From Eubacterium sulci ATCC 35585 (GTDB lineage: Bacteria; Bacillota; Clostridia; Peptostreptococcales; Anaerovoracaceae), in the NCBI GenBank assembly GCA_001189495.1, contig CP012068.1, positions 1,116,001-1,180,000 of the forward strand: a stretch of 64,000 nt of DNA, read 5' to 3'. The stretch's first letter is position 1; the number at the start of each line of letters is the position of its first letter. The position numbers and the translations under genes are program-made. Of this stretch, positions 1-9,698 are shown in pieces. The notes under the pieces are model-generated. The model did no database searches. It saw only the letters and a list, made by a program, of their open reading frames with translations, and was not told where the DNA came from.

Positions 1-670
1 CATAGTAGTAGTACTCTGTTTTTGTTTCACCTGAGCTTACCTCTGTAACTTTATATACGCTTACTAATGAAATCTGACCTCGAGAACTACTATCTGGATC
101 AGTAATATATTTTATGAAATCACTCTGCCTTTCTATTTTATATTTTTTATAGCTGTTGCTCTCGTTATTATACTCAGCCACATTATCATTTTCTTTAACA
201 AGAACATTTAAATTCTTTATTTCCGAAATATCCTTTAGTCCAGATACTTTTATCTCAATTTTTTCTTTATCAAGCTTTAGCCCATCGCTTTTCAGTTCAT
301 CAACATAGCTTTCTGAAACCCTTAAAGTTACTTTATCACCATTCTTTAAAGGTGAAAAATCACCAGCAACATTAAATACTTGTATAGGCTCCTTACGAGT
401 TGTATCTATTGACTTATAAAATGACAATACCCCATATCCATTATAGCCCTTAACCTCAACTGGATATTTCTTTAAAAGTGACTTTACACTTACTTCATTG
501 TTTTTATTAATGTTTGAATCTTTTTGTTCAAAGCTTTCATCTTCCGCATTCTTTAGCTGCGAATTATAAATCTTAAAAGCTATTAGCAACGCTACAAATA
601 CTACAATAACTAATAAAGCGATATATATTAGTTTCTTATTCTTACCTTTATTTTTCTTAAATTTATCCAT
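1..670 (-). CDS. Membrane-anchored protein of unknown function (3' end beyond window)
   Basis: I read this open frame directly from the sequence; it starts at an ATG at 670 and is still open at base 1. The N-terminus is a short lysine-rich cytoplasmic stretch (MDKFKKNKGKNKK) followed by one strong membrane segment at about residues 14-36, so the rest should lie outside the cell. The outer part contains a lysine- and valine-rich beta-type region and no motif I recognise. It has the same plan (short basic tail, one membrane helix, long outer domain) as the next gene upstream, and both are read on the minus strand about 120 bases apart, so they may be co-transcribed. Function unknown; topology is the only supported statement. 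Confidence 0.7.
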   Translation of the reverse strand, partial: MDKFKKNKGKNKKLIYIALLVIVVFVALLIAFKIYNSQLKNAEDESFEQKDSNINKNNEVSVKSLLKKYPVEVKGYNGYGVLSFYKSIDTTRKEPIQVFNVAGDFSPLKNGDKVTLRVSESYVDELKSDGLKLDKEKIEIKVSGLKDISEIKNLNVLVKENDNVAEYNNESNSYKKYKIERQSDFIKYITDPDSSSRGQISLVSVYKVTEVSSGETKTEYYYY

Positions 671-791
671 ATCTAATCCCTTTTACAAAGTATTACGGAC
701 AAGTCTAAAGGAAGATACTGTCATTGTCAATATTCAGTCTGCGGCAAATATATATCGAACAAACTATATTAATATCTGATTTTAGAACGCT

Positions 792-2507
792 CTAAAGATT
801 TTCCATCGCCTCTTGATAACCGATTGCCTTATCTTCATCCTTACCAAATGAAGCAAATACAGGAATTATCTGGCTATCTCCTGAGTACATCAAAAGCTGA
901 CCTGCATCGTTAGATATGCTGGCAAACTTGGTAGCACCTTCCTTAGCCGAAACCTCCTTATCGTCTATATAGTAATCGTCTCTGATATTCTTTCTAAAAA
1001 TATTCTCAAGCTTATTCTGTAGCTCAAGCCTTCCGTACTCGCTAGCCTTATACTTTAAGACTGAGAAATTACCAAATTCTCCTCCATTAAAAGGCGAAGC
1101 GATAGCAATATAAAAAGTATTCTTTTCATTTTTACTCATATATATTACAAATGCGCTGGAAAACTCTTTATTTGCTGCCATGCTCAATCCATCTGCTATC
1201 GCATATGAAATTAAACCATTATTTTCCTTATCGGAAGAAGCGTAAATTATGTTATAGCTTGTATCACTTCTTCCCAGTCTACTAAGGTAGAACATTTCCT
1301 CTACCCCATCACCATTCAAATCATAAATCACGACTGATTTATCAGAAGCTTCACCATCTTTTCTTATAATCACTTGGTCTTGTGAGTTTATATCTGCACC
1401 CTTATCAGCCGTTAATATTCCTTTAAAGTTTTCTCGTGCTGAATTTTTAGCTTTGTTAAGTTTCTCATCGTAATTATCTTTTATGTTTCTAAATTCTTTT
1501 ACATTTTTTGATGGTACTAGGTATAAGTTATTGGATACGATTTTAAGATCCTTACTAGAATCATAATCTATCGCACACATTAGCTCATACTTCCCCTCCA
1601 GATACTGAAAATCATAGCCCCCATCTTCAGTTCCATCCTTAGTAGCATAAGCTATTTCATATTTTGATAATACATTATTTATCTCTTTAATACATGAACT
1701 ATAATAATTATTAAGCAATTGTTTCGCATTTGTTTCAGCATCATTTGCGTTGTCATGTTTCTCGAATAAAAAATCAATTGCATCATCAATTTTCTGCTTC
1801 TGAATCTCTTTACCATTCAGCTTATAGCTTCCCACTCTCCTTGAAGCAATAATACTTGTGTTGAACTGCAAATCGATAACTTCAACAAGTTCATCTCCTT
1901 TGACCTGCCAAATCTTATGAAGGTATGAAATACCATTTATTCCCTGTGTCGTTGTAACATTCTCGACTATATATAGCTCACCCTTGCATTCGAATTTATA
2001 TACATGTTCTGAAACAGAATTAAAAAGGCTCAAATCAATGGGCCACATTTCATTTTTGTATTTAGCTTTTGTTTTTAAGGCTTTTAGCTCATCAGTATTC
2101 TTATCATACCTATATATTTGTGTGTTAAGTGCCGGTGTATTCCCATCCCTTTTGTATCTGCTAACTATACCAAGCTGCTCGATATCTTTTACATCAAATA
2201 CATTTGTGGCTACTATACCTTCCTCAACATCATCTATTTTTCGGTTCATTCTATAAAAGCCTTCGAACATGCTAGGAATATCTTCACCAAAGCAAGTTCC
2301 TTCATCAAGCACCATATCAGCAAGCCTTGCTTCTGTAACCGTAGGCTGTGTGTCTGAATCAATGTCATGGTCTACTGCAAAGAACTTAAAGTATAAAAAT
2401 ACTCCAGCTACTGCAATTAATGTAAGCACAACAAAAAATGATGCTATCGCAATAATCATTATCTTAATAGTTCTCTCATCTCTCTTTTGAGTATCGTTTT
2501 CGTTCAT
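792..2507 (-). CDS. Membrane-anchored protein with an EF-hand-like DLNGDG motif, function unknown
   Basis: I set the start at the ATG at 2507 rather than an upstream in-frame one at 2537, because an AGAGG ribosome-binding site lies about seven bases before it; this gives 571 residues. A short charged tail is followed by a membrane helix (IMIIAIASFFVVLTLIAVAGV), predicting a large extracellular domain. Near the middle is DLNGDGVEEMF, which resembles the calcium-binding EF-hand or VCBS-type loops seen in extracellular proteins. Cysteines are few and no enzyme motif was seen. It neighbours another single-pass protein. Family unknown; a sensor or envelope-associated role is only a guess. Confidence 0.75.
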   Translation of the reverse strand: MNENDTQKRDERTIKIMIIAIASFFVVLTLIAVAGVFLYFKFFAVDHDIDSDTQPTVTEARLADMVLDEGTCFGEDIPSMFEGFYRMNRKIDDVEEGIVATNVFDVKDIEQLGIVSRYKRDGNTPALNTQIYRYDKNTDELKALKTKAKYKNEMWPIDLSLFNSVSEHVYKFECKGELYIVENVTTTQGINGISYLHKIWQVKGDELVEVIDLQFNTSIIASRRVGSYKLNGKEIQKQKIDDAIDFLFEKHDNANDAETNAKQLLNNYYSSCIKEINNVLSKYEIAYATKDGTEDGGYDFQYLEGKYELMCAIDYDSSKDLKIVSNNLYLVPSKNVKEFRNIKDNYDEKLNKAKNSARENFKGILTADKGADINSQDQVIIRKDGEASDKSVVIYDLNGDGVEEMFYLSRLGRSDTSYNIIYASSDKENNGLISYAIADGLSMAANKEFSSAFVIYMSKNEKNTFYIAIASPFNGGEFGNFSVLKYKASEYGRLELQNKLENIFRKNIRDDYYIDDKEVSAKEGATKFASISNDAGQLLMYSGDSQIIPVFASFGKDEDKAIGYQEAMENL

Positions 2508-2713
2508 TTTGTACCTCTTTTCGCATTTAAACTCCATGAGAAATCAAATGACTCTATTTACAATTATATTATCATATAATTCTTAAAATCGTCCACTAAA
2601 AAGCTTTTTCAATATAAATATAAGGTAATCAAAATTTACTAGCCAAGCAGAGCATTATAGTCTATAATTTCTTTAATGTTTAATTTTTAGTTATTTAGGA
2701 AAGAGGGACAATA

Positions 2714-3334
2714 ATGCAAGATATGAATTTTGATATTCAAGAAGAAAGGGATATCCCATCAATTGCTCGTTTAGTAATTATTATTTCTTCAGCAGTGATG
2801 ATGATTTCAACAATTCTACCATATGCTAGAGTTGAACTTTTCGGTCAGGAATATACATTTAACTTTCTTATCATTGAAGGACAGTTTGGAGATGGAATAT
2901 TTTTCGTAGTTCTAGGAACGCTAGCAATTCTATTTGCTGCTATTCAGAAAAAAATACCTTTGCTAATAATAGCAATCTTACTCCTGCTGATATTCATCTA
3001 TGAGCTTGTACACGCTCTTGATGTTAAGAACACGTATGGAGATGTGCTCCACTTCAAGATTGGTTTCTACCTTGTACGTATAGCATCTCTTGCAGTAATC
3101 GGTGCTTGCATTTGCTATTTTGTAACAAAGAAAAAGGTCAGAAACACTCCTTCAGCTATAAGCTTCACAACAATTGGAAGTCATCTAGATGAGACAGCAG
3201 CTACACCTTTTCAGTCACAGCCAGTTCAGAGTGAATTTTCGGTTCAGCCTGTTGCACCAGAAGCTCCTGCTCAGCCAGAAGTAGCTCAAGAACCAGTTCA
3301 GAACGACCCTGTATCTACTGAGGAAAATCTATAA
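2714..3334 (+). CDS. Small polytopic membrane protein with Pro/Gln-rich tail
   Basis: This 206-residue protein has a good ribosome-binding site (GAGGGA) seven bases before the ATG. About four hydrophobic segments are visible (around residues 17-38, 58-77, 81-101 and 117-138), followed by a soluble C-terminal tail rich in proline, glutamine, alanine and valine that looks unstructured. It is transcribed away from the gene at 792-2507, and the intervening 200 bases are very A+T rich. I do not recognise the family. An IS200-type element begins 12 bases after its stop codon, so the element has inserted just behind it without breaking the frame. Confidence 0.7.
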   Translation: MQDMNFDIQEERDIPSIARLVIIISSAVMMISTILPYARVELFGQEYTFNFLIIEGQFGDGIFFVVLGTLAILFAAIQKKIPLLIIAILLLLIFIYELVHALDVKNTYGDVLHFKIGFYLVRIASLAVIGACICYFVTKKKVRNTPSAISFTTIGSHLDETAATPFQSQPVQSEFSVQPVAPEAPAQPEVAQEPVQNDPVSTEENL

Positions 3335-3345
3335 ATGTAAATCAT

Positions 3346-4030
3346 AACCACCGGCTTAGCCGGTGGTTTGTACTGCCCCTATAAGGGGCTTTTGCCAGCA
3401 ACATCTCAAGATGTACTGAATTGTTCACCAACCGCACATCTTTTTCTACAAGCCCTAAAGGGCTATTTATTTTTATTTCCTGTGAAAGGATCTATATACT
3501 CTTTTAGACTTATCTGGTCCTCTGCTATATCTTCCTGAAGTTGTGTACGTATGTACTCCTCTATTCTTTTCTTATTCTTCCCTACTGTATCAACAAAATA
3601 GCCTCGACACCAAAAATGTCTATTCCCATATTTGTATTTTAAATTTGAATGTTTATCGAAAATCATCAATGAACTTTTCCCTTTGAGATATCCAACAATT
3701 TGGGACACACTGTATTTTGGTGGTATCTCTACAAGCATATGGATATGATCAGGACAACATTCTGCTTCGATTATGTGTATTCCTTTTCTTTCACAGAGAA
3801 GCCTTAATATTTTCCCTATGTCTACTCTTATCTTTCCATAAATCGCTTTTCTTCTGTACTTTGGTGCAAACACTATGTGATACTTACAATTCCACGATGT
3901 ATGTGATAAACTATTCTTATCCATTTTGGATTACCTCCTTGTTTTGATATGTGGTTGGTGACCATATTTATCTTAACATAGGAGGTCTTTTTTCGCTAAA
4001 GCTTCCTAACCTCACCGGCATAGCCGGTGG
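3346..4030 (-). mobile_element. IS200-like insertion sequence (IS200/IS605 family, tnpA only)
   Basis: A single Y1 transposase gene is bounded by two nearly identical perfect hairpins, ACCGGCTTAGCCGGT near 3349-3366 and ACCGGCATAGCCGGT near 4014-4028. Subterminal imperfect palindromes recognised as single-stranded DNA are typical of IS200/IS605 ends, and these elements make no target duplication. Additional hairpins (GCCCC-TATA-AGGGGC near 3376-3390 and AGCCC-TAAA-GGGCT at 3451-3464) lie in the right flank, where IS200 elements usually carry structures that block read-in transcription. No tnpB is present. The exact tips cannot be fixed without an empty site for comparison. Confidence 0.75.
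3463..3924 (-). CDS. tnpA: IS200-family transposase, Y1 (HUH) type
   Basis: This 153-residue protein has the usual length for TnpA of IS200. It carries the HUH motif as DHIHMLVEIPP and the downstream helix with the nucleophilic tyrosine (SQIVGYLKGKSS), plus the family hallmarks NCKYHIVFAPKYRR near the start and NRHFWCRGYFVDTVG near residue 105. Single-strand cleavage through the tyrosine is the known mechanism. The frame is intact with both active-site elements, so the element may still be mobile. A ribosome-binding site (AGGAGG-like) precedes the ATG at 3924. Hairpins flank the gene on both sides. Confidence 0.95.
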   Translation of the reverse strand: MDKNSLSHTSWNCKYHIVFAPKYRRKAIYGKIRVDIGKILRLLCERKGIHIIEAECCPDHIHMLVEIPPKYSVSQIVGYLKGKSSLMIFDKHSNLKYKYGNRHFWCRGYFVDTVGKNKKRIEEYIRTQLQEDIAEDQISLKEYIDPFTGNKNK

Positions 4031-4083
4031 TTAATTGTTCATCTCACATTCGTTCGATGAACCGCTGCTAAAGCAATACAACT

Positions 4084-4116
4084 AAAAGGAATTAGGCCTT
4101 TGGTCTAATTCCTTTT
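4084..4116 (-). terminator. Probable Rho-independent terminator of comEC
   Basis: Twelve-base arms AAAAGGAATTAG and CTAATTCCTTTT (4084-4095 and 4105-4116) form a strong hairpin just past the comEC stop, with U-rich ends on both strands. Part of one arm (CTAATTCCTTTTAT) is repeated directly beside it at about 4119-4132. Confidence 0.6.
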
Positions 4117-4137
4117 ATCTAATTCCTTTTATATTAT

Positions 4138-5631
4138 TCAAAACATAAATATTGTAATACCTATCAGTATAAAACCAATACACTGTTTTAGATCATGCCG
4201 GCTGACAAGCTTAACATAGAAATATTCTGATGACACAATAAAAATGAATGTATAAAGCAAAATCGCTAGCCTGCTATCGCTATACTCAATCTCTAATGTT
4301 CCCTTCTGAAATAGACTAAAACTATGATTAACTGTATATGTAAGTTCCCCAATTGCAGATATTAAGTACCCAAGAATACTAGAATAGTGACTGCTAACAA
4401 GATATATAAAGAAACTTGTGATTCCTATCGGTACATAAATTGATATAAGTAAGATTACAGGAGGGTTTGCTAAAACTGCTATTAAACTAAACTGACCAAA
4501 GCTCACTATATTGTAGGCACAAAGACCAATTGGAAGCACCATTATTTCTAATAACTTTCTATGCCTTGTCCTTCTAATGTGAGGAAATATAAATACAATT
4601 ATCAATGCGGAAAGAAACGAAAGCTGCAGTCCAATATCAAATATGCTATATGGATTATTTATTAACGAAATCAAAAATGCTATTGAAATTGCAGTCAAAA
4701 AATCAAATCGCATCATCAGTTTATCAGCAATAATTTTTAAAAGTATAATTAAAACTGCTCTAATAATAGAAATACTAAACGAGGCCAAAACAATATATAT
4801 ACCAAGCATCAAAATCAGGACGAAATCCACTCTATTTCCTAAATTAAAACGAGTCGTCAGTTTCTTGAAAATCATGTAAATTATACCTATATGAAGGCCA
4901 CTTACTGCAAGAATATGTGCAGTTCCAGTATCTTGGAACTCCTCGATAACATCGGAGCTGATCAAGTTTTTTTCACCGAATATTATCCCTGAAAAATATC
5001 CTCTTGCACTAGGCGAAATCCTTGAAAGAAAAAGGATTTTCTTGCTATTTATAGCTTTGATAATAGTAAAGCGTATTTTCGAAAGTCTAGGTCCTCCATC
5101 TTTTAGATTCTTAATCCTTCTGCAAGTTGAGCTATAGTCAATCCCCTTGCCATATAGATATCTACGATAATCTATTCCATTATCTCTAACTTCCTGAACA
5201 TCTAGCTTAGCTCTAAATTCAATACGTTCTCCGACAAGAGAAAAATTTTGCTTATCCTTGCTTGTAAGCCTGACTTTATATTTATTGTAAGTCATACCGT
5301 TAAAAATAATCTCATCAATCTCGCATACATAGACTGGTAATCCAAATTTATCTACACTCTCTGTAGATACGTATCCCCTACATATTGCCTCTTTAGATAC
5401 AAATGGCATATTCTCGGCATTATAATGTCCCAAAATAGATATTAGCATCCAAATACATCCAGCAATCACAAATAAACAATATCTTATATCTATATCTAAA
5501 AACAACTTGTATATAAGCACTAGAATTCCTAAATATACCAGCGTTGAAACAACACCATAATCTATACTGAAGTACATCAAAAGAAGTCCAATCAAAAAAT
5601 TTAAAATTGCAAACGCTAATTTACGCCTCAA
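4138..5631 (-). CDS. comEC: ComEC/Rec2-type DNA uptake channel, short form
   Basis: ComEC forms the membrane channel through which single-stranded transforming DNA enters the cytoplasm. The 497-residue protein starts with two or three membrane helices, then a soluble DUF4131-like OB region (about 75-190), then the Competence domain with the hallmark GTAHILAVSGLHIGI around residues 235-250 and some eight further helices. Full-length Bacillus ComEC is near 770 residues and ends in a metallo-beta-lactamase-like nuclease domain; this one stops right after the helices, with a normal stop and a terminator behind it, so the short form looks genuine and not frameshifted. No other competence gene is in the window. 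Confidence 0.88.
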   Translation of the reverse strand: MRRKLAFAILNFLIGLLLMYFSIDYGVVSTLVYLGILVLIYKLFLDIDIRYCLFVIAGCIWMLISILGHYNAENMPFVSKEAICRGYVSTESVDKFGLPVYVCEIDEIIFNGMTYNKYKVRLTSKDKQNFSLVGERIEFRAKLDVQEVRDNGIDYRRYLYGKGIDYSSTCRRIKNLKDGGPRLSKIRFTIIKAINSKKILFLSRISPSARGYFSGIIFGEKNLISSDVIEEFQDTGTAHILAVSGLHIGIIYMIFKKLTTRFNLGNRVDFVLILMLGIYIVLASFSISIIRAVLIILLKIIADKLMMRFDFLTAISIAFLISLINNPYSIFDIGLQLSFLSALIIVFIFPHIRRTRHRKLLEIMVLPIGLCAYNIVSFGQFSLIAVLANPPVILLISIYVPIGITSFFIYLVSSHYSSILGYLISAIGELTYTVNHSFSLFQKGTLEIEYSDSRLAILLYTFIFIVSSEYFYVKLVSRHDLKQCIGFILIGITIFMF

Positions 5632-5862
5632 AACACTTCCTCCTCGAGTTTAATATACTTTCTTCCCCATAGATTGACAAGATTGCTAAACTTGTATTTA
5701 CTTACATATTTTGATTTTCACCATATAATCTATTCAAAAGTTTCATAGTTTCTCTACTCCTTGTAAGTATTCTAATTAACGGCAAATACTATACTTTAAA
5801 GTATTGATATGGTATAATTAGGTTTAATCTTTATGTATTTAATAGAAAGGAATTTCTGCAAA

Positions 5863-8709
5863 ATGCAAGCAAATGTAAAGAACGATACTGCAGTAGTTGC
5901 AAAGCGACGTAGAAGTGCGACTAAGAAAAGCAAACATCCTAGACTTAAGATTGTTTTGATTGCTCTTCTTATTATATTTGTAATATCAGCACTCGCAGTG
6001 TTTGGATATGTATATTCTATAATTTCTAAGGCACCTAAGATTGATCCATCCAAGATTAACTCTCTGCTCTCCGAAAGTACAACAATATACGACGACCAAG
6101 GCAAGGAGCTTGATACAGTCTTTGCAAGTAGCAACAGAGAGACTGTCAGCATCAAGAAGATGCCTAAACATCTAACCAATGCATTTATCGCTTTGGAAGA
6201 TAAATCCTTCCGTAAGCACCATGGCTTTAATGTTATAAGAATGTTTGGTGCTGTCAAAGACTCCATCTTCTCAGGCGGAAAGATAAGCGGAACAAGCACT
6301 ATTACGCAACAATTAGCTCGTAACATGTACCTTCCAGATCAGCAATTTGACAGAACAATAAGCCGAAAGGTACTTGAGGCATACTATGCAACTAAACTTG
6401 AGAAATACCTATCTAAGGATGAGATTTTAGAGGCTTACCTAAACTACATTTATCTAGGATATAGCTCTTATGGTGTTCAGACTGCTTCTAAAGCTTACTT
6501 TTCTAAGGATGTTAGTGAACTTACAGTAGCTGAATCAGCTGCACTTGCTGCACTGCCTCAGTCACCTAGTAAGTACGAGCTTGTTCAGTTCATTGAGGGC
6601 GGAACAGCAGCAGAATACAAAGGTGTATTATTAGCTGAGACACCAGATGGTGTATATATCTATAACGATATAAGTAAGCCTCGTAGAGAGATATGTCTAA
6701 AGCTTATGAAGGAGCAAGGATACATCACCGAGAAGGAGTACAAAGAAGCTATCAACACACCACTAAAGGATATGCTAAAGCCTGATTACAACAAGTTTGA
6801 TAGTAAATCAGCCTACTTCTCTGATTATGTTATTGACGAAGTAATCACTAAGCTCAAGAAAGAGAAGAACTGGGATTATAGCACAGCTTGGAATGCGGTA
6901 TATAATGGCGGTCTTAAGATATACTCAACAATGGATTCTCAAGCTCAGAAGACAGTTCTAGAACAGTTTGCAAATAGCAATAACTATCCTAATATCTCCC
7001 CTAACTATGATCGCTACGGAAATATAGTTGGAAGAAACGGCCAGGTTGTTCTGTTTGCATACGATAACTACTTTGACGAAAACGGTAACTTTATCCTTCC
7101 AACCGGAAATGCCAAAATGCAAAAGGATGGTTCGATGATTATCTACTATGGTAATGATTTGAACATCTATACAACTAAGGTAAATGGCAAAACCGATTAT
7201 AGCCTTGAGTTTAAGAATATGTATACGACTGATGAATCAGGAGCCCTCTACTCCATTCAGGGTGGATATATAAATATCCCTTCTGAATACAAGTCGGTAG
7301 ATAAGGATAACAACCTGATTATCTCAGCTAAATTCTTTAAGTCGAATGAATACAAGAATTTCATGACAGTTAATGATGATGGTAGTGTAACTATTCCTCC
7401 ATCATCCTATTCTCTCAGACCAAAGACAATACAGCCACAGGCTGCAATGACAATAGTCGAAAACAAGACTGGTCATATCAAAGCAATGGTCGGTGGAAGA
7501 AATACTACTGGAAGACAGATTCTAAACCGTGCATCTGATGCCCCTCGTCAGCCAGGTTCATCAATAAAGCCTTTGGGTGTTTATGCCCCTGCTCTTCAGC
7601 AAAGTGCTGAGGAATATGCAACTGGACGAAAGCATAAGTTCACAGATTTTGGAATCGATAAACAAGGAACTAAACTTTACGGAGACTACCTAACGGCAGG
7701 CTCAATTGTAATCGACGAGAAGACAACTATAAATGGTCAGGTATGGCCGCTCAACTTCTCTAGAACATACTCTGGTACCCAGACTATGAGATCTGCCATG
7801 GTCAACTCACTTAATACATGTGCAGTTAAGATATGGCTCCAGGTTGGCAAGGACTACTCAGTAGAAATGCTGAAAAAGTTTGGAATTACAACCTTGGTTG
7901 AAGAAGGAGATGCAAACGATCTCAACGCTTCAGCTCTAGCTCTAGGCGGTATGACTAAGGGAACAACAACGCTTGAGATGGCAAGTGCATTCAGCACCTT
8001 CCCTAACAATGGTGTTAGATATGATACATCATCATTTACAAAGGTTGTAGACAAGCAAGGAAATGTAATCTTAGAGAATAAACCTAAGGAACATAAGGTC
8101 CTAGATGAAGGTGTTGCTTGGATTATGGCAGACATGCTCAGCAGCGTTGTAAACAGCGCAGCAGCAAACTACGCACAGATATCTGGGGTATTTGTCGGAG
8201 GAAAAACTGGTACAACAGATGATGCATTTGATGACTGGTTCAATGGGTTTACACCTACCTACTCTGCTTCACTTTGGATAGGTAGTGACTACGGCATATC
8301 ACTTTCTGATCACAGTATCATCGCCACATATATGTGGGGTAATATCATGAGAAACATCAATAAGGTTTATGACGGTTCGAGAGCTGCAAGACCTGCAAAT
8401 GTTATCTCATATAACGGTGAATACTACATTAATGGAACTCAGAGCGGTGCAAAGAGTGTAAGCGATTTAAAGAGTCGAGAGGTAGAGATTTGTGAAGAAT
8501 CTGGATATCTAGCAACTCCTGACTGTAAGCACAAAAAAACAAAGACATATGATGCATTTTCTGAGGATCAGATCCCAGAATATTACTGTAACATACATAA
8601 CAGCAATCCGGAGAAATACCCTATTTCGCCAGAGGAAACCTTGGTAGAGCAAAAGAAGGATTCTAGTACAAGTACACCTTCTTCACCAACTACACCAAGC
8701 TCACCATAA
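5863..8709 (+). CDS. Class A penicillin-binding protein (bifunctional glycosyltransferase/transpeptidase)
   Basis: It polymerises lipid II and cross-links peptidoglycan on the outer face of the membrane. I prefer the ATG at 5863, ten bases after AGAAAGGAA, giving 948 residues. A basic cytoplasmic tail and one membrane helix (about 27-50) precede the GT51 domain, with the catalytic EDKSFRKHHG motif, TSTITQQLARN and ESAALAALPQSP. The transpeptidase domain has all three penicillin-binding motifs: SSIK (after RQPG), SLN and KTGT. A Ser/Thr/Pro-rich tail ends the protein; no PASTA domain was seen. A TATAAT lies at 5813-5818. The gene stands alone between convergent terminators. PBP1A-like; closer naming is not possible from sequence alone. 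Confidence 0.95.
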   Translation: MQANVKNDTAVVAKRRRSATKKSKHPRLKIVLIALLIIFVISALAVFGYVYSIISKAPKIDPSKINSLLSESTTIYDDQGKELDTVFASSNRETVSIKKMPKHLTNAFIALEDKSFRKHHGFNVIRMFGAVKDSIFSGGKISGTSTITQQLARNMYLPDQQFDRTISRKVLEAYYATKLEKYLSKDEILEAYLNYIYLGYSSYGVQTASKAYFSKDVSELTVAESAALAALPQSPSKYELVQFIEGGTAAEYKGVLLAETPDGVYIYNDISKPRREICLKLMKEQGYITEKEYKEAINTPLKDMLKPDYNKFDSKSAYFSDYVIDEVITKLKKEKNWDYSTAWNAVYNGGLKIYSTMDSQAQKTVLEQFANSNNYPNISPNYDRYGNIVGRNGQVVLFAYDNYFDENGNFILPTGNAKMQKDGSMIIYYGNDLNIYTTKVNGKTDYSLEFKNMYTTDESGALYSIQGGYINIPSEYKSVDKDNNLIISAKFFKSNEYKNFMTVNDDGSVTIPPSSYSLRPKTIQPQAAMTIVENKTGHIKAMVGGRNTTGRQILNRASDAPRQPGSSIKPLGVYAPALQQSAEEYATGRKHKFTDFGIDKQGTKLYGDYLTAGSIVIDEKTTINGQVWPLNFSRTYSGTQTMRSAMVNSLNTCAVKIWLQVGKDYSVEMLKKFGITTLVEEGDANDLNASALALGGMTKGTTTLEMASAFSTFPNNGVRYDTSSFTKVVDKQGNVILENKPKEHKVLDEGVAWIMADMLSSVVNSAAANYAQISGVFVGGKTGTTDDAFDDWFNGFTPTYSASLWIGSDYGISLSDHSIIATYMWGNIMRNINKVYDGSRAARPANVISYNGEYYINGTQSGAKSVSDLKSREVEICEESGYLATPDCKHKKTKTYDAFSEDQIPEYYCNIHNSNPEKYPISPEETLVEQKKDSSTSTPSSPTTPSSP

Positions 8710-8725
8710 ATCAAACAAAAGCAAA

Positions 8726-8757
8726 AGAGAATGCACTTCAAAAGCATTCTCTTTTTT
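8726..8757. terminator. Bidirectional terminator between pbp and the LRR gene
   Basis: Perfect nine-base arms AGAGAATGC and GCATTCTCT are followed by six T on the plus strand and preceded by an A-rich run, so the hairpin can stop transcripts from both converging genes. Confidence 0.85.
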
Positions 8758-8769
8758 CGTCTATATATT

Positions 8770-9669
8770 TTATCGGTTTAATATATCATCTGGAATATTT
8801 ACGGAATACTCCTTGCACCAATCGGAAATACCTGTATCTTTATCAAATTGATATGCTAATCTCTCTTTTGATAGCTGTTTGCCCGTTGCAAGTACACTAC
8901 ACCCTTTTCCCAGCTTCCATAATGCCTTCACATCTTTCAATCTATTGCAGTTGCTTAGCTCTATATATTTTAGCCTTACAAGCTCATCCAGTGATGGAAC
9001 AAATTCGATTTTTGCACAGTAGCTAAGCTTTATTCGCTCCAGCTTATCTAACTTTGACAGAAAACTAAAATCAATCCAGTTAGAATTATTCTTGATATTA
9101 ATTTCTCTTAGTTCACTTAGTTTTTCTAGCTCTAAAGCGTCAGATGGCTGACGTCCATATAGACTAAGCTTTTCTATGGGGAGCTCAGAAATATACGTAA
9201 AGTTTTTGAGCGTTGTAGAATCCAAATAAAGAGCCTTTAAATTCCCAAGCTTCGGCAATATTTCATGTGAACTCTTGTTTATGGTTCCTTCAAGTCCTAA
9301 ACCTATAAGTTCATCCTTATGTGCCAGCAGTGGTTTAATATTCTTTTCCACTAGACTTACGGATTTAAGGCATTTTATATACTTTAAATCTTCTAGTTCC
9401 TCACCTAAACATCCCTCTATAGGTTCTGAAATGTTTTGTACATACGGAATATGTCTTAGTTGCCCTTTACAGGTCACTCTAAAAGCCACATCTGGACGCT
9501 TCCTAAAGAAATCATTTAGCAAATAAAGATCCTTTTCACTTGGGACATACCCACCACATGGTCTAATGCACTCAAGGTCTTTATTAGATATTAGATCTGA
9601 TATATCTTCATCTGAAATTGGACTTTGAAAGTCACAATATATCACATTTACTTTTTCAAATGCTCCCAT
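8770..9669 (-). CDS. Leucine-rich-repeat protein, cytoplasmic
   Basis: A 299-residue protein with no signal peptide or membrane segment. From about residue 90 it shows repeating leucine-rich units of 20-24 residues (for example LGNLKALYLDSTTLKNF, LDKLERIKLSYC, LVRLKYIELSNCN), the pattern of a solenoid used for protein binding. The first 90 residues are not repeated. It is the most downstream gene before the terminator, about 30 bases after rpe on the same strand, so it may be co-transcribed with the rpe-rsgA-prkC run. The partner and function are unknown. Ribosome-binding site GAAGG lies before the ATG at 9669. Confidence 0.75.
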   Translation of the reverse strand: MGAFEKVNVIYCDFQSPISDEDISDLISNKDLECIRPCGGYVPSEKDLYLLNDFFRKRPDVAFRVTCKGQLRHIPYVQNISEPIEGCLGEELEDLKYIKCLKSVSLVEKNIKPLLAHKDELIGLGLEGTINKSSHEILPKLGNLKALYLDSTTLKNFTYISELPIEKLSLYGRQPSDALELEKLSELREINIKNNSNWIDFSFLSKLDKLERIKLSYCAKIEFVPSLDELVRLKYIELSNCNRLKDVKALWKLGKGCSVLATGKQLSKERLAYQFDKDTGISDWCKEYSVNIPDDILNR

Positions 9670-9698
9670 CTAAATCTGCCTTCATATATACCTATTAG

